DNA of 64,000 nt from Planctomycetota bacterium (GTDB lineage: Bacteria; Planctomycetota; MHYJ01; WSZJ01; JACPWG01), in contig JACPWG010000068.1 of the NCBI GenBank assembly GCA_016197205.1, forward strand, positions 1 to 64,000, in the 5' to 3' direction. Shown in pieces: positions 20,722 to 28,660 of this stretch. The notes beneath the pieces were generated by a model. The model was not told where the DNA came from, did no database searches, and saw nothing but the letters and a program-made list of their open reading frames with translations. The translations under genes were made by a program, and so were the position numbers. How positions within the stretch are numbered: the stretch's first letter is position 1; every line of letters starts with the position of its first letter.

Positions 20722-21729
20722 TCAGCGAATGTCGAACCGCAGCTCGACGGTGCGACCCGCGCGCTCCAGCTCGACCACGAACGAAGTCTGCGCCCGGAGA
20801 TTCTGGTCCCGGAAGAGCTCGGGGATCTTCGTGAGCGAGTCGACGGCGGTCCCGTTGACCTTCTTCACGATGTCCTCGACCTTCAGGCCGAACTTCTGCG
20901 CCTGCGCGTCCGCGACCATGCCTTTGATGCGGAGGCCCTGCGGCTTCCCGTCCGGGGCGTAGGGGAAGAGCTCGACCTCTTTCGAGAGCCGCTCCTCGTT
21001 CTCGAACACGAACTCCCGCTGCGCCGCCGCGACCAGGAAGTGGTTGGGGTCTTGCGGATCCACGGTGACGCCGCCCTCCGGTGGCGCCGCGGCGGCGCCG
21101 CCGCCCGCCCCCGCGGGCACGCCGCCTCCTCCGCCCGGAGCCGCCGCCGCCCCGCGTCCTCCGGCCGGTGCCGGTGCCGGCGCGGAACCCTGGGCGGCGC
21201 CGGCAGGCGCGGCCGAGCCCGCCCCGGCAGCGGGTCCCGCGGCGCCCGTCTCCCCCTTCTCGTTCAGGAAGATGCGCGCGGGCTTGCCGGCGCCGTCCTT
21301 GTACTCGATCCAGACGCCGTTCGAGAGGTTCTCGACGATCAGGAATCCCTCGGGCTCCGTGCGCTGGCCGACCTGGTAGACCTTCTGCTCCTTGCTGGCC
21401 TTCACTTCGAGGATCGCGCCGTCTTTTCCCATCTGCCCGAGATAGCCGTAGACCTTGCCCGGCGTGACCACCGGCCGCTCGGGGGGCGGGGCCTCGGGCT
21501 GGCTGAACCTGGACTCCCAGGTGGAGCGGAACCAATCGGCCTCGCGGCGCGGCGTCTCGGGGATGTCGTCGTCCCCGCTCGTCGAAGCGCGAAGCTTCTC
21601 GATCGACACGAGCCCGTCCACCCGCTGGCTGGGTATCAGGATGAAGAGGAACGAGAACGCCATGATGGCGAGCGCGAGGAGGATGTTGATGAGCCAGATC
21701 ACGGTGTCCCAGAGCTCGGTCGCTTTCAT
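20722..21729 (-). CDS. GspC-like PDZ-domain inner-membrane protein
   Basis: 335 residues. One N-terminal membrane helix (VIWLINILLALAIMAFSFLF, about 10-30) leads to a periplasmic part with a short beta domain (YGYLGQMGKDGAILEVK, about 95-160), a Pro/Ala/Gly linker (about 165-230) and a C-terminal PDZ domain (LRIKGMVADAQAQKFGLKVE, VKKVNGTAVDSLTKIPELF). This is the layout of type II secretion GspC, with an HR-like domain then PDZ, although identity cannot be judged by eye. It starts 2 nt after the pilT stop. GspC links the outer-membrane secretin to the inner-membrane platform in known systems; no secretin or pseudopilin gene is in the window. Confidence 0.65.
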   Translation of the reverse strand: MKATELWDTVIWLINILLALAIMAFSFLFILIPSQRVDGLVSIEKLRASTSGDDDIPETPRREADWFRSTWESRFSQPEAPPPERPVVTPGKVYGYLGQMGKDGAILEVKASKEQKVYQVGQRTEPEGFLIVENLSNGVWIEYKDGAGKPARIFLNEKGETGAAGPAAGAGSAAPAGAAQGSAPAPAPAGGRGAAAAPGGGGGVPAGAGGGAAAAPPEGGVTVDPQDPNHFLVAAAQREFVFENEERLSKEVELFPYAPDGKPQGLRIKGMVADAQAQKFGLKVEDIVKKVNGTAVDSLTKIPELFRDQNLRAQTSFVVELERAGRTVELRFDIR

Positions 21730-21731
21730 GG

Positions 21732-22838
21732 CTAGGCCTTCTTTTCGAAAGTGAAGTCCTGGGGGCGGCTCCCCTTCTGGATCCCCCGGATCTCGAGCTT
21801 CAACTCGTCAGGGGCGTCCGCGTTCGCAAGGGCCTCTTCGACGGTGATGATGTCCTTCTGGAGGAGGTCCTTGAGGGCCTGGTTGAAAGTCTGGGTGCCG
21901 AAGTAGCTGCCCTCCTTCAGCGCCTTGTAGATCTCGCGGGTCTTGCCGGCGTAGAGCAGCTCGCGGACCGTCGGGGTCGCCATCATGATCTCGGCGGCGG
22001 GGACGCGCGCGCGCCCGTCCTTCGTCGGGATGAGGCGCATAGAGACGACGCCCTCGAGTACCATGGCGAGCTGTTCGCGCAGGAAGGCGTGCTGGTGGGG
22101 CGGGTACATGTTGATGATGCGTTCGACCGTCTGCATCGCGCTGATGGTGTGCAGGGTCGAAAGCACCAAGTGTCCCGTCTCGGCGGCGTTGATGGCGGCG
22201 TCCATCGTCTCGAGGTCGCGCATCTCGCCGATCATGATGATGTCGGGGCTTTCGCGCATCGCGTATTTCAGCGCGCCCGCGAAGCTCTGGGTGTCGATCC
22301 CCAGTTCGCGCTGCTCGATGAGGGACTTCTTGTCGGTGAAGATGTACTCGATCGGGTCTTCGATGGTGATGATGTGCTTCTGGTAGTTCTCGTTGACGTA
22401 GGAGAGCATGGAGGCGAGCGTGGTGGACTTGCCGCTGCCGGCGATGCCCGTGACGAGGACCAGCCCGCGGGAAAGGGTGCCGAGCTTCTTGAGCTGGGGG
22501 GCGGGGAGGCGCAGCTCCTCCAGGGTGGGGACGCTGGCGTTGACGAGTCGGAAGACGAAGCCCGTGTGTCCGCGTTGGCGGAAGACGTTGACGCGGAAGC
22601 GGCCGACGCCGGCCAGTTCGTACGCGCAGTCCGCCTCGCCGCCGTCGTCGAAGAGCCGGCGTGCGCGGGCGTCGGCGACGAGGTTGAGCATTTCGTGGGC
22701 GGACTCCGTGGTGATCGGCGGAAATTCGAGGGAGCGGACCTTCCCGGCCACGCGGACGGCGGGGGGGACGCCCACCTTGATGAAGAGGTCGGAGGCGCGC
22801 TCGTTGACCATGGTGGAGAAGAGCTTCTTGAGATCCAT
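21732..22838 (-). CDS. pilT: PilT-family ATPase
   Basis: About 368 residues. Hexameric AAA-like ATPase of the GspE/PilT superfamily that normally powers type IV pilus retraction. Walker A is GIAGSGKST, the Asp box ITIEDPIEYIF, Walker B DIIMIGEMRDLET, and the His box TGHLVLSTLHT. The N-terminal PAS-like domain (ASDLFIKVGVPPAVRVAGKV) is typical. ATG 22838 has GAGGAGGAT directly upstream and is much better than the longer frame to 22991. The C-terminal tail (GIQKGSRPQDFTFEKKA) replaces the usual short end. A neighbouring GspC-like gene hints that this ATPase may serve a pilus-like secretion apparatus rather than classical twitching. Confidence 0.92.
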   Translation of the reverse strand: MDLKKLFSTMVNERASDLFIKVGVPPAVRVAGKVRSLEFPPITTESAHEMLNLVADARARRLFDDGGEADCAYELAGVGRFRVNVFRQRGHTGFVFRLVNASVPTLEELRLPAPQLKKLGTLSRGLVLVTGIAGSGKSTTLASMLSYVNENYQKHIITIEDPIEYIFTDKKSLIEQRELGIDTQSFAGALKYAMRESPDIIMIGEMRDLETMDAAINAAETGHLVLSTLHTISAMQTVERIINMYPPHQHAFLREQLAMVLEGVVSMRLIPTKDGRARVPAAEIMMATPTVRELLYAGKTREIYKALKEGSYFGTQTFNQALKDLLQKDIITVEEALANADAPDELKLEIRGIQKGSRPQDFTFEKKA

Positions 22839-22942
22839 CCGATCCTCCTCGGAAACGACGGGGCGGCGGGCGGTCGCGCGGGGGGGGAGGAAGGCGGGAG
22901 GCCGTGGTCTCGCGGACCTCGGTCGCTCGCTTCGAACCCACC

Positions 22943-22972
22943 AGTCTAGCGCGGCGCCGCGGGGGAAGTCAA
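22943..22972 (-). promoter_or_regulatory. promoter of the pilT operon
   Basis: Minus strand TTGACT (22972-22967), 18-bp spacer, TAGACT (22948-22943). This gives a leader of about 100 nt to the pilT start at 22838. Confidence 0.55.
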
Positions 22973-23102
22973 CCGCTTTCCGGCCACGCACCGGCGGGCG
23001 GGGGCGGACGAGCCCCTGAAGCCGCCGAAAACGCCGAGGACGAGAGGAGCGGCTTGGGTGGGATTGGAGGGCGGACGAGGTGCGCTTTCGGGCGCGGTTC
23101 GC

Positions 23103-24017
23103 CTACCGGACCAGGCAGGAAAGCAGGCGGCCGCGGACATCCTGGTCGGACCGGAAGACGAAGAGGCAGAGCGAGGGTCCGCACCGGCAGATGAGGACCT
23201 CGTGTCCCTGCCACTTGTATTCGTAGAGGCCGGCGCATCGCGGCAGGAGGCGGGAAGGGTCGAGCAGGATGCCGGTGTCCGGCACGACGAGGTGGGTGAC
23301 TTCGGTCCCGAGGCCCGCGTACTGAATGAGGACGGCCAGCGGGCTTGGGGGATTCGGAAAGCGGCAAAGCCCGCCGCCGGAGGGGCTGAAGCCCGCGCCC
23401 TGCAAGTCGTGGTGGGTGCAGACCTCGTAGGAGACCTTCGGCGCCAGGTGGTCGCGGATGGTCCCGAGGTCGGAGCTGGAGAATTCGAGCGGGACGCTGT
23501 GGGAGACGACGGCCTCGCTCTGCGAGACGCTCCCTGCGACCAGCGCCTCCGCGGGATTTCGGACGGCGAAGAGCTGGGTCAGCAGGAAGGCGACGCCGGC
23601 GGCGGCCGCGGTGACGAGCGCGACCGCTCGTCGGGGGAACGGGCGGACCGGCGCGGCGGGTCGGTGCTGCGGGTCCCCGTGGGAGTCGTGCGCTCGCTGG
23701 GCCGGGGCGGGCGGCGGTGCTGTGGAAGGCGGCGGAGGGGCAAGCCGGGGTGCGGCGGCGGCGGGGGGCGCGGCGGCGCACGACAGGCGAAGGGCCTCCG
23801 CGTGCACGGCCGTGAAGATGCGGTCGGCGAGGCCGGCGGGCGTCGGCAGCGGCGGGTCCTTTTCGCGGATCATCTGCTCGAAGGCCCGGGTCCCACTCGC
23901 GATGCGCGCGCACTCCGGGCACCGATCGAGGTGGCCGAGCACCTCGAGATTGCGTTCGACGTCCAGTTCGTTGTCGAGGAGGGCGTACAAATGCCTCCTC
24001 GCATCCGGGCACTTCAT
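23103..24017 (-). CDS. anti-sigma factor with zinc-finger (zf-HC2-like) domain
   Basis: About 304 residues. The N-terminus has the anti-sigma zinc-binding pattern: Cys3 and His29-x3-Cys33-x2-Cys36 (HLDRCPEC). A Pro/Ala linker and a membrane helix at about 131-151 (AVALVTAAAAGVAFLLTQLF) follow, then an extracytoplasmic domain with several Cys (VCTHHDLQGAGF, LICRCGPSLCLFVF). ATG 24017 overlaps the TGA of the sigma gene as ATGA, so the pair is translationally coupled. The expected role is to hold the ECF sigma at the membrane until a signal reaches the outer domain. The Cys-rich outer region may sense thiol or metal stress; that is inference. Confidence 0.82.
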   Translation of the reverse strand: MKCPDARRHLYALLDNELDVERNLEVLGHLDRCPECARIASGTRAFEQMIREKDPPLPTPAGLADRIFTAVHAEALRLSCAAAPPAAAAPRLAPPPPSTAPPPAPAQRAHDSHGDPQHRPAAPVRPFPRRAVALVTAAAAGVAFLLTQLFAVRNPAEALVAGSVSQSEAVVSHSVPLEFSSSDLGTIRDHLAPKVSYEVCTHHDLQGAGFSPSGGGLCRFPNPPSPLAVLIQYAGLGTEVTHLVVPDTGILLDPSRLLPRCAGLYEYKWQGHEVLICRCGPSLCLFVFRSDQDVRGRLLSCLVR

Positions 24018-24595
24018 GTGGTTGCCGTCCGCCTCAAGATTCCCGCTTCTTCGGCGGTGTGCCGCAGGTCCTTCTGGAGCGCTTGCCGCGCCCGGTACAG
24101 CCGGGACATCACGGTGCCCATCGGCACGCCCAGCGTCGTGCTCAGCTCCCGGTACGAGAAGCCTTCGAAGACGGAGAGGAGCAACGCTTCCCGGAACTCG
24201 GCCGGCAGCCGGTCCAAAGCCTGGGTGACCTCGTCGGTCAATTGTTCGCGCAGGACGTCGGACTCCTCGCGCGTGAAGAACTGCGGGTCCTCGGTGGCCT
24301 CTTCGTAGACGGGCTCCACCTCGGCGAAATCCACGACGGCGGGCCGGCGGGCGCGCTGTCGGTAGAGATTGATGTATTCGTTCGTGAGGATCCGGAAGAC
24401 CCACGCCTTGAAATTGCTGCCGGCCTCGTATTGCTCGAAGCTGCGGAAGGCCTTGAGCGCCGTTTCCTGGACGAGGTCCTCCGCGCGGACGGCGTCCCGC
24501 GTGAGACGGGCGGCCGTCCGATGGAGGCTGTCGAGGAGCGGACGGAACAGCCGCTCGAACTCCAGACATTTCGCGGGGTCGGGGGAAGCAGCCAC
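24014..24595 (-). CDS. ECF-type RNA polymerase sigma factor
   Basis: 193 residues. Region 2 (LTRDAVRAEDLVQETALKAF, then NFKAWVFRILTNEYINLYR) and region 4 (RLPAEFREALLLSVFEGFSY, then LGVPMGTVMSRLYRARQALQ) are both complete, with an acidic linker between. Start GTG 24595 with AAGG upstream; a perfect palindrome CCTTCCAAGGAAGG (24604-24617) lies just in front of it and might be part of the control site. The gene is coupled to the downstream anti-sigma gene. The regulon is unknown. The target promoter of ECF sigmas usually includes their own promoter, but I cannot identify it with confidence. Confidence 0.9.
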   Translation of the reverse strand: MAASPDPAKCLEFERLFRPLLDSLHRTAARLTRDAVRAEDLVQETALKAFRSFEQYEAGSNFKAWVFRILTNEYINLYRQRARRPAVVDFAEVEPVYEEATEDPQFFTREESDVLREQLTDEVTQALDRLPAEFREALLLSVFEGFSYRELSTTLGVPMGTVMSRLYRARQALQKDLRHTAEEAGILRRTATT

Positions 24596-24797
24596 CGCCT
24601 GGACCTTCCAAGGAAGGAGCCGTCGACCGCGGGCGCAACCCCCCTGTGGTCTACAGGCCCTACAACCGGGAGCCGGGCCGGCTTATTCCCGGCGAAACGT
24701 GACATCGCCGGCCGGTATTCAGATCCTCGCGGCAACCCCGGGCCGTCTTCTTCGCACCTCGAAGTCCAGGCGCCGAGCCGCTCGTGGACCGTGGACG

Positions 24798-24912
24798 CAG
24801 TCCAGACGCGATGCCTGGGGGCGCGGGCCTCCGGCCCGCGCGAACGGCCGCATGGGGTACGATGCGCCGTGACAGGGTTGACGACTGTGTTCAAAGTCCG
24901 TCAACGGGCCAC
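24798..24912 (+). repeat. family A dispersed element
   Basis: About 115 bp. It has the conserved block GATGCCTGGGGGCGCGGGCC, a palindrome GCGCGGGCCTCCGGCCCGCGC at 24821-24841 (described in two parts elsewhere because of length), and a right end GTCAACGGGCCAC. Other copies are at 35233-35342 (reverse) and 62391-62514. In the other two copies the left end has the inverted counterpart, CCCGTTGACGAAGTCCA. Confidence 0.65.
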
Positions 24913-24980
24913 TCGTGGGGCTTCCATGTCGTTTCGGCGAGTCCTTCGTTTCCGTCGCAGGCGCGTCCCGCGTGGAGACC

Positions 24981-25006
24981 GAACCGCGACGGTGAGGGAG
25001 CGGTCT
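24981..25006 (-). repeat. REP-like repeat family B
   Basis: Reverse-orientation copy: GAACCGCGACGGTGAGGG followed by AGCGGTCT. Confidence 0.55.
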
Positions 25007-25114
25007 GGGGGCGTCCTGCCACGCCCCCCGGTTCGAGGCCGCCGACCCGCATGGGAGCGTCCCGTGAACCCATCGGGCAGCGAGGTCGAATCCGCGGCTC
25101 TGGAAGAACGCGCG

Positions 25115-25143
25115 GAGACCGCTCCCTCACGGTCGCGGTTCCG
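25115..25143 (+). repeat. REP-like repeat family B
   Basis: Forward copy, GAGACCGCTCCCTCACGG then TCGCGGTTCCG, 109 bp from the reverse copy at 24981-25006. Confidence 0.55.
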
Positions 25144-25169
25144 TGGTTCCGTCGCGAACCCGTTCCGCT

Positions 25170-26138
25170 TCAATCGTCCCCATGTCGTGCACCCCCAGGA
25201 TCGATATTGAAAGTCCACCATGCCTCCACGTCGGCGGCCACCGCGCGCCGGATCGCGAGCAGCGTCGCCAGCAGGGCGGGGAGCTCGCGCAGGGCGACCA
25301 TGTTCGGCCCGTCCGAGAGACCGCGGTCGGGGTCCTCGTGGCATTCGCAGAAGACGCCGTCGCAGCCCGCGGCCACCGCGGCCCGCGCCAGCACGGGGAT
25401 CATCTCCCGGTTGCCGCCGGAGCTGCCGCCGCGCCCGCCCGGGGCCTGCACGCTGTGCCCGGCGTCGAAGACCACGGGCCAGCCGAGCCGCCGCATCTCG
25501 GGGATCGAGCGCATGTCGGCGACCAGCGTGTTGTACCCGAACGTGGTCCCGCGCTCGGTCAGGAGGATCTGGTCGTTCCCCGAGGCCGCGGCCTTCTCGG
25601 CCAGGTGCCGCATGTCCCAGGGGGCCATGAACTCCCCCTTCTTGATGTTCACGGGCTTGCCCGTGCGCGCGGCGGCGACGACCAGATCGGTCTGCCGGCA
25701 CAGGAAGGCCGGGATCTGGAGGCAGTCGAGCACCGCCGCCGCCGGGTCGGCCTGCGCGGGTTCGTGGATGTCGGAGAGGACCGGCACGCCGACCTCCGCG
25801 CGGACGCGCGCCAGGATGCGCAGGCCCTCGACGAGACCCGGGCCGCGAAAGCCCGCGATCGACGAGCGGTTCGCCTTGTCGAACGACGCTTTGAAAACGA
25901 AAGGCACGCCCAGCTCCCCGGTCAGCTCCGCGAGCCGGCGCGCCGCCCGGACGCAGCCCTCCTCCGACTCGATCACGCAAGGGCCGCCGATGAAAAAAAG
26001 AGGCCGGCCGCGGCCCATGCGCACCCGGCCGACCGCGACCTCGCGGGGGGCGGGCCGCGCGTCGGGGGCCGGCCCCGCCGCGGACGCGCTTGCCTGCGTC
26101 GCGCCCGTGCCGGTGCTCGACGGTGCGGGCTGCGTCAT
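25170..26138 (-). CDS. kdsA: 3-deoxy-8-phosphooctulonate synthase
   Basis: About 322 residues. It condenses phosphoenolpyruvate with arabinose 5-phosphate to Kdo 8-phosphate for the LPS inner core. Family motifs are intact: [63 protein letters not shown] (20), [10 protein letters not shown] and [18 protein letters not shown]. The Cys in GGPC marks the metal-dependent class of KdsA. ATG 26138 overlaps the ribBA TGA as ATGA. The first 35 residues are a low-complexity Ala/Pro extension and the last 20 ([16 protein letters not shown]) go beyond the usual end. Its presence implies an outer membrane with Kdo-type lipopolysaccharide. A T7 run on the sense strand encodes part of LFFIGG. Confidence 0.92.
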   Translation of the reverse strand: MTQPAPSSTGTGATQASASAAGPAPDARPAPREVAVGRVRMGRGRPLFFIGGPCVIESEEGCVRAARRLAELTGELGVPFVFKASFDKANRSSIAGFRGPGLVEGLRILARVRAEVGVPVLSDIHEPAQADPAAAVLDCLQIPAFLCRQTDLVVAAARTGKPVNIKKGEFMAPWDMRHLAEKAAASGNDQILLTERGTTFGYNTLVADMRSIPEMRRLGWPVVFDAGHSVQAPGGRGGSSGGNREMIPVLARAAVAAGCDGVFCECHEDPDRGLSDGPNMVALRELPALLATLLAIRRAVAADVEAWWTFNIDPGGARHGDD

Positions 26139-27448
26139 CGGTGACCCTCGCCCGCGCCGTCCCCGTTCGTGCCGCCGCCCCCTCCTCCCTCGCCGCGGTC
26201 GCACGAGGGCGCGGGCTCCGCGTCCATCGACAGGAGATGACCCAGCTTGTCGCGCTTCGTGCGCAAGTATCGGGCGTTCACCTGCGTCGGCAGGGCCTCG
26301 ATCGGGTGACGCTCCGCCACTTCGAGCCCGTAGCCGCCCAGGGCGACGATCTTCCGCGGATTGTTCGTAAGGAGGCTCAGCTTTCGGATGCCGAGATCGA
26401 GCAGGATCTGCGCGCCGATCCCGTATTCGCGCAGGTCCGCGGGCAGGCCGAGCTTCTGGTTCGCCTCGACGGTATCGAGCCCCTGGTCCTGGAGCGCGTA
26501 CGCCCGCAGCTTGTTCTCCAGGCCGATCCCGCGTCCCTCCTGCCGGATGTAGAGGACCACGCCCTTGCCGGCGCGCGCGATCGTGAGGAGCGAGGACTGA
26601 AGCTGCTCGCCGCAGTCGCAGCGCATCGAGCCGAAGATGTCCCCGGTCAGGCACTCGCTATGGACGCGCACGAGGATCGGCTCCGGGTGGACGACCTTCT
26701 CCCCGTTCACCTCGGCGCCGATGTCGCCGGCGCAGATCGCCATGTGGAGGTATTCGTCGACGAGCGACTTGTACAGGTGCAGCGTGAACTCGCCGTAGCG
26801 CGACGGGAGCTTCGTGACCGTGAGCTTTTCGATGAGGCGCTCCTTGCGCCGTCGGTACTGGATCAGCTCCGCGATGGAGCACATCTTGAGGTCGTGCTGC
26901 GCGCAGAACTCCTCGAGGTCGGGCACGCGCGCCATCGTGCCGTCGTCCTTCATGACCTCGCAGATGACGGCCGAGGCGTCGAGGCCGGCGAGGCGGGCGA
27001 GGTCCACGGAGCCCTCGGTCTGTCCGGCGCGCACGAGCACGCCGCCGGTGCGCGCGCGCAGGGGGAAGATATGCCCGGGCCGCACGAGATCCTCGGGTCG
27101 CGCCTTGTCGCGGATGGCCGTGAGGATCGTGTGGGCGCGGTCGAAGGCGGAGATCCCGGTGGAGACCCCGGAGGCCGCATCGACGCTGACGGTGAAGGCC
27201 GTCCCGAAGCGGGAGGTGTTCGACTCGACCATCATGGGCAGGCCGAGCGACGCGCATTTCTCCTCGGTCATCGCGAGGCACACGAGTCCGCGCGCGAACC
27301 GGGCCATGAAATTGATCGCCTCGGGCGTGACCTTCTCCGCGGCGATCGTGATGTCCCCTTCGTTCTCGCGGTTCTCGTCGTCCACGAGGACGAACATGCG
27401 CCCCGCGCGGATGTCGTCGAGGATTTCGGGGATGGTGGCGAAGGCCAT
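26135..27448 (-). CDS. ribBA: bifunctional 3,4-dihydroxy-2-butanone 4-phosphate synthase / GTP cyclohydrolase II
   Basis: About 437 residues and two riboflavin-pathway enzymes in one chain. The RibB half (about 1-205) has [30 protein letters not shown] and [13 protein letters not shown]. The RibA half (about 210-400) has the zinc site [20 protein letters not shown] (three Cys) and the GTP-binding [13 protein letters not shown] 27448 has AAGGAG 9 nt upstream. A promoter lies at 27526-27555; I saw no FMN riboswitch in the about 80-nt leader. The C-terminus adds a Gly-rich tail and overlaps kdsA by four bases, an unusual pairing of riboflavin and Kdo synthesis; both start from pentose phosphates. 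Confidence 0.93.
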   Translation of the reverse strand: MAFATIPEILDDIRAGRMFVLVDDENRENEGDITIAAEKVTPEAINFMARFARGLVCLAMTEEKCASLGLPMMVESNTSRFGTAFTVSVDAASGVSTGISAFDRAHTILTAIRDKARPEDLVRPGHIFPLRARTGGVLVRAGQTEGSVDLARLAGLDASAVICEVMKDDGTMARVPDLEEFCAQHDLKMCSIAELIQYRRRKERLIEKLTVTKLPSRYGEFTLHLYKSLVDEYLHMAICAGDIGAEVNGEKVVHPEPILVRVHSECLTGDIFGSMRCDCGEQLQSSLLTIARAGKGVVLYIRQEGRGIGLENKLRAYALQDQGLDTVEANQKLGLPADLREYGIGAQILLDLGIRKLSLLTNNPRKIVALGGYGLEVAERHPIEALPTQVNARYLRTKRDKLGHLLSMDAEPAPSCDRGEGGGGGGTNGDGAGEGHR

Positions 27449-27525
27449 GGGCGACTCCTTGCGGCCCCGGGGCGGCGATTCGCTCGCCGCGCCGGCGTCG
27501 ATGGGGGAGGATAACACGGCCGTGC

Positions 27526-27555
27526 AGCATAGCACCGGCGGGCCTCGCCCGTCAA
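27526..27555 (-). promoter_or_regulatory. promoter of ribBA-kdsA
   Basis: Minus strand TTGACG (27555-27550), 18-bp spacer, TATGCT (27531-27526), about 78 nt before the ribBA start. Confidence 0.6.
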
Positions 27556-27767
27556 GCGACAGGCGCTGCGTGCCGGGCCTTGCGGCGGACGCCGCCGCGG
27601 AAGGATGGCGAACCTGCGATCCGGCTCCGCGGGCCGTGGGTGCGCTTCGGGCGCGCCTCGGACGGGCGGAGAGCGGGCCACGAGCGCCTTCGGGAGGCTT
27701 CCCCCTTGGCCGCCACTTCCTGCCGATCGCCGGCGGAGTTGGATACGAGGGGGCCGTCGAGTACGCT

Positions 27768-27796
27768 GAGACCGCTCCCTCACGGTCGCGGTTCGG
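27768..27796 (+). repeat. REP-like repeat family B
   Basis: Near-exact forward copy: GAGACCGCTCCCTCACGG then TCGCGGTTCGG. Confidence 0.55.
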
Positions 27797-27922
27797 TTTG
27801 ACGGCGCTCCTCGGTTCGCGGCTTTTTTTTGATTCGGTGTCCTCGGCGTGTTCGCTGGCTCGTCCATTGGGTGACGGTTGGCGGCCGAGTGGTGCGCCCT
27901 CCCCTTTTCGGAAATAGGCCGG

Positions 27923-27954
27923 AGCCCGCCGGCGTTGCACGCCGGGGCTGGGCT
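27923..27954. repeat. GC-rich hairpin
   Basis: AGCCC...GGGCT outer and GCCGGCGT/ACGCCGG inner arms around a TGC loop. It may act as a bidirectional transcription barrier ahead of the Cys-rich gene promoter, but there is no T-tract. Confidence 0.4.
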
Positions 27955-27982
27955 ACGTCCCGCCCCTTCCGGCACTTTCCCC

Positions 27983-28012
27983 TTGACACCGCGGAAGCAA
28001 AGGCCGTTAAAT
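27983..28012 (+). promoter_or_regulatory. promoter of the cus operon region, possibly leaderless
   Basis: Perfect TTGACA (27983-27988), 18-bp spacer, TTAAAT (28007-28012). The -10 element ends 7 nt before ATG 28020, the same geometry as at abiEi, so the first transcript may be leaderless. Confidence 0.5.
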
Positions 28013-28019
28013 GGCCGAC

Positions 28020-28529
28020 ATGAAGAAGTCGAACCTCCGCGGCTGGCCCGCCATCCGCAAGCTCGCCCACCTCGTGGCGCTGGTCGCCGCGTTCGCGCTG
28101 CTGGGCCCGCAGGCGTGTCGCTGCGGCTGCCCCTGCGGCGGCTCGCTGCCGTGCGGGTCCGGGCCGGATGCGACGTTCACGGCGCAGTCGGCGCCAGGGA
28201 ACGGGATCGCGTCCGCCGCCGCCGATGCCGTGGCGGCGGCCCATGCGTGCTGCCACGTCGCGCAGGCGACGTCGGGCACCTCGATCCACCAGCCGGACCA
28301 CGACTGCGCGTGTCCGCCCGTCGGTTCCCCGACCCTCCTCGCGCCGGCGCCGGCCCTCGCGGCCGCGCCCGGCGGGGTGCACGGCCCCCGACCCGGCCTC
28401 TGCGGCGCGCCCGCGTTCGACTCCCCGATGACGCTCGCCGGCGAGCTCGCGCTTGCCGCGCGCGACCCCGCGCCCGCGGAGTCGCCCCCCACCTCCACGC
28501 CCGCACTCCATCCCATCCTCCGCATCTGA
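28020..28529 (+). CDS. small Cys/His-containing exported protein ahead of cusB
   Basis: About 169 residues from ATG 28020 (ATG 28011 is possible). A basic start and hydrophobic stretch (LAHLVALVAAFALLGPQACR) form a signal peptide, perhaps lipoprotein-like with the Cys after LLGPQA. Right after it comes a dense Cys cluster, CRCGCPCGGSLPCG, then HACCHVAQ and HQPDHDCACPP. The remainder is Pro/Ala-rich. The position directly ahead of the CusB-CusA-CusC genes and the Cys/His clusters suggest a periplasmic metal-binding or sensing accessory; I do not recognise a family. It was likely transcribed from the promoter at 27983-28012, with cusB starting 131 nt later. Confidence 0.6.
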   Translation: MKKSNLRGWPAIRKLAHLVALVAAFALLGPQACRCGCPCGGSLPCGSGPDATFTAQSAPGNGIASAAADAVAAAHACCHVAQATSGTSIHQPDHDCACPPVGSPTLLAPAPALAAAPGGVHGPRPGLCGAPAFDSPMTLAGELALAARDPAPAESPPTSTPALHPILRI

Positions 28530-28660
28530 TCCGCTCCTCCCTCGTCCCGCCTCCGAGCCGGCGTCCGCCCCGCCCGAAGTCCGAGCGGAGTTCGCGCCCG
28601 GCCGGCCTTGCGCACGAAGCTTGCCCGTGCGCGTTCCCGGGATCCTGAGAGGAGTTTGCG

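Larger units (their letters stand above)
24596..25169. other. 574-bp gap with three repeats
   Basis: No gene is seen between the sigma factor start and the kdsA stop. It holds one family A element (24798-24912) and two family B repeats in opposite orientation (24981-25006 reverse, 25115-25143 forward), which together could form a cruciform with about 110 bp between the arms. Confidence 0.6.
27449..28010. other. 562-bp divergent intergenic region
   Basis: Contains the ribBA promoter (27526-27555, minus), a family B repeat (27768-27796), a T8 run (27833-27840), a long hairpin (27923-27954) and the promoter of the Cys-rich gene (27983-28012). No coding frame is convincing. Confidence 0.6.

Noticed and set aside
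27449..27555. FMN riboswitch in front of ribBA
   Set aside because: The leader is only about 80 nt and lacks the conserved AGGATAT-like and GGGGCAG-like core of the RFN element, as far as I can see.
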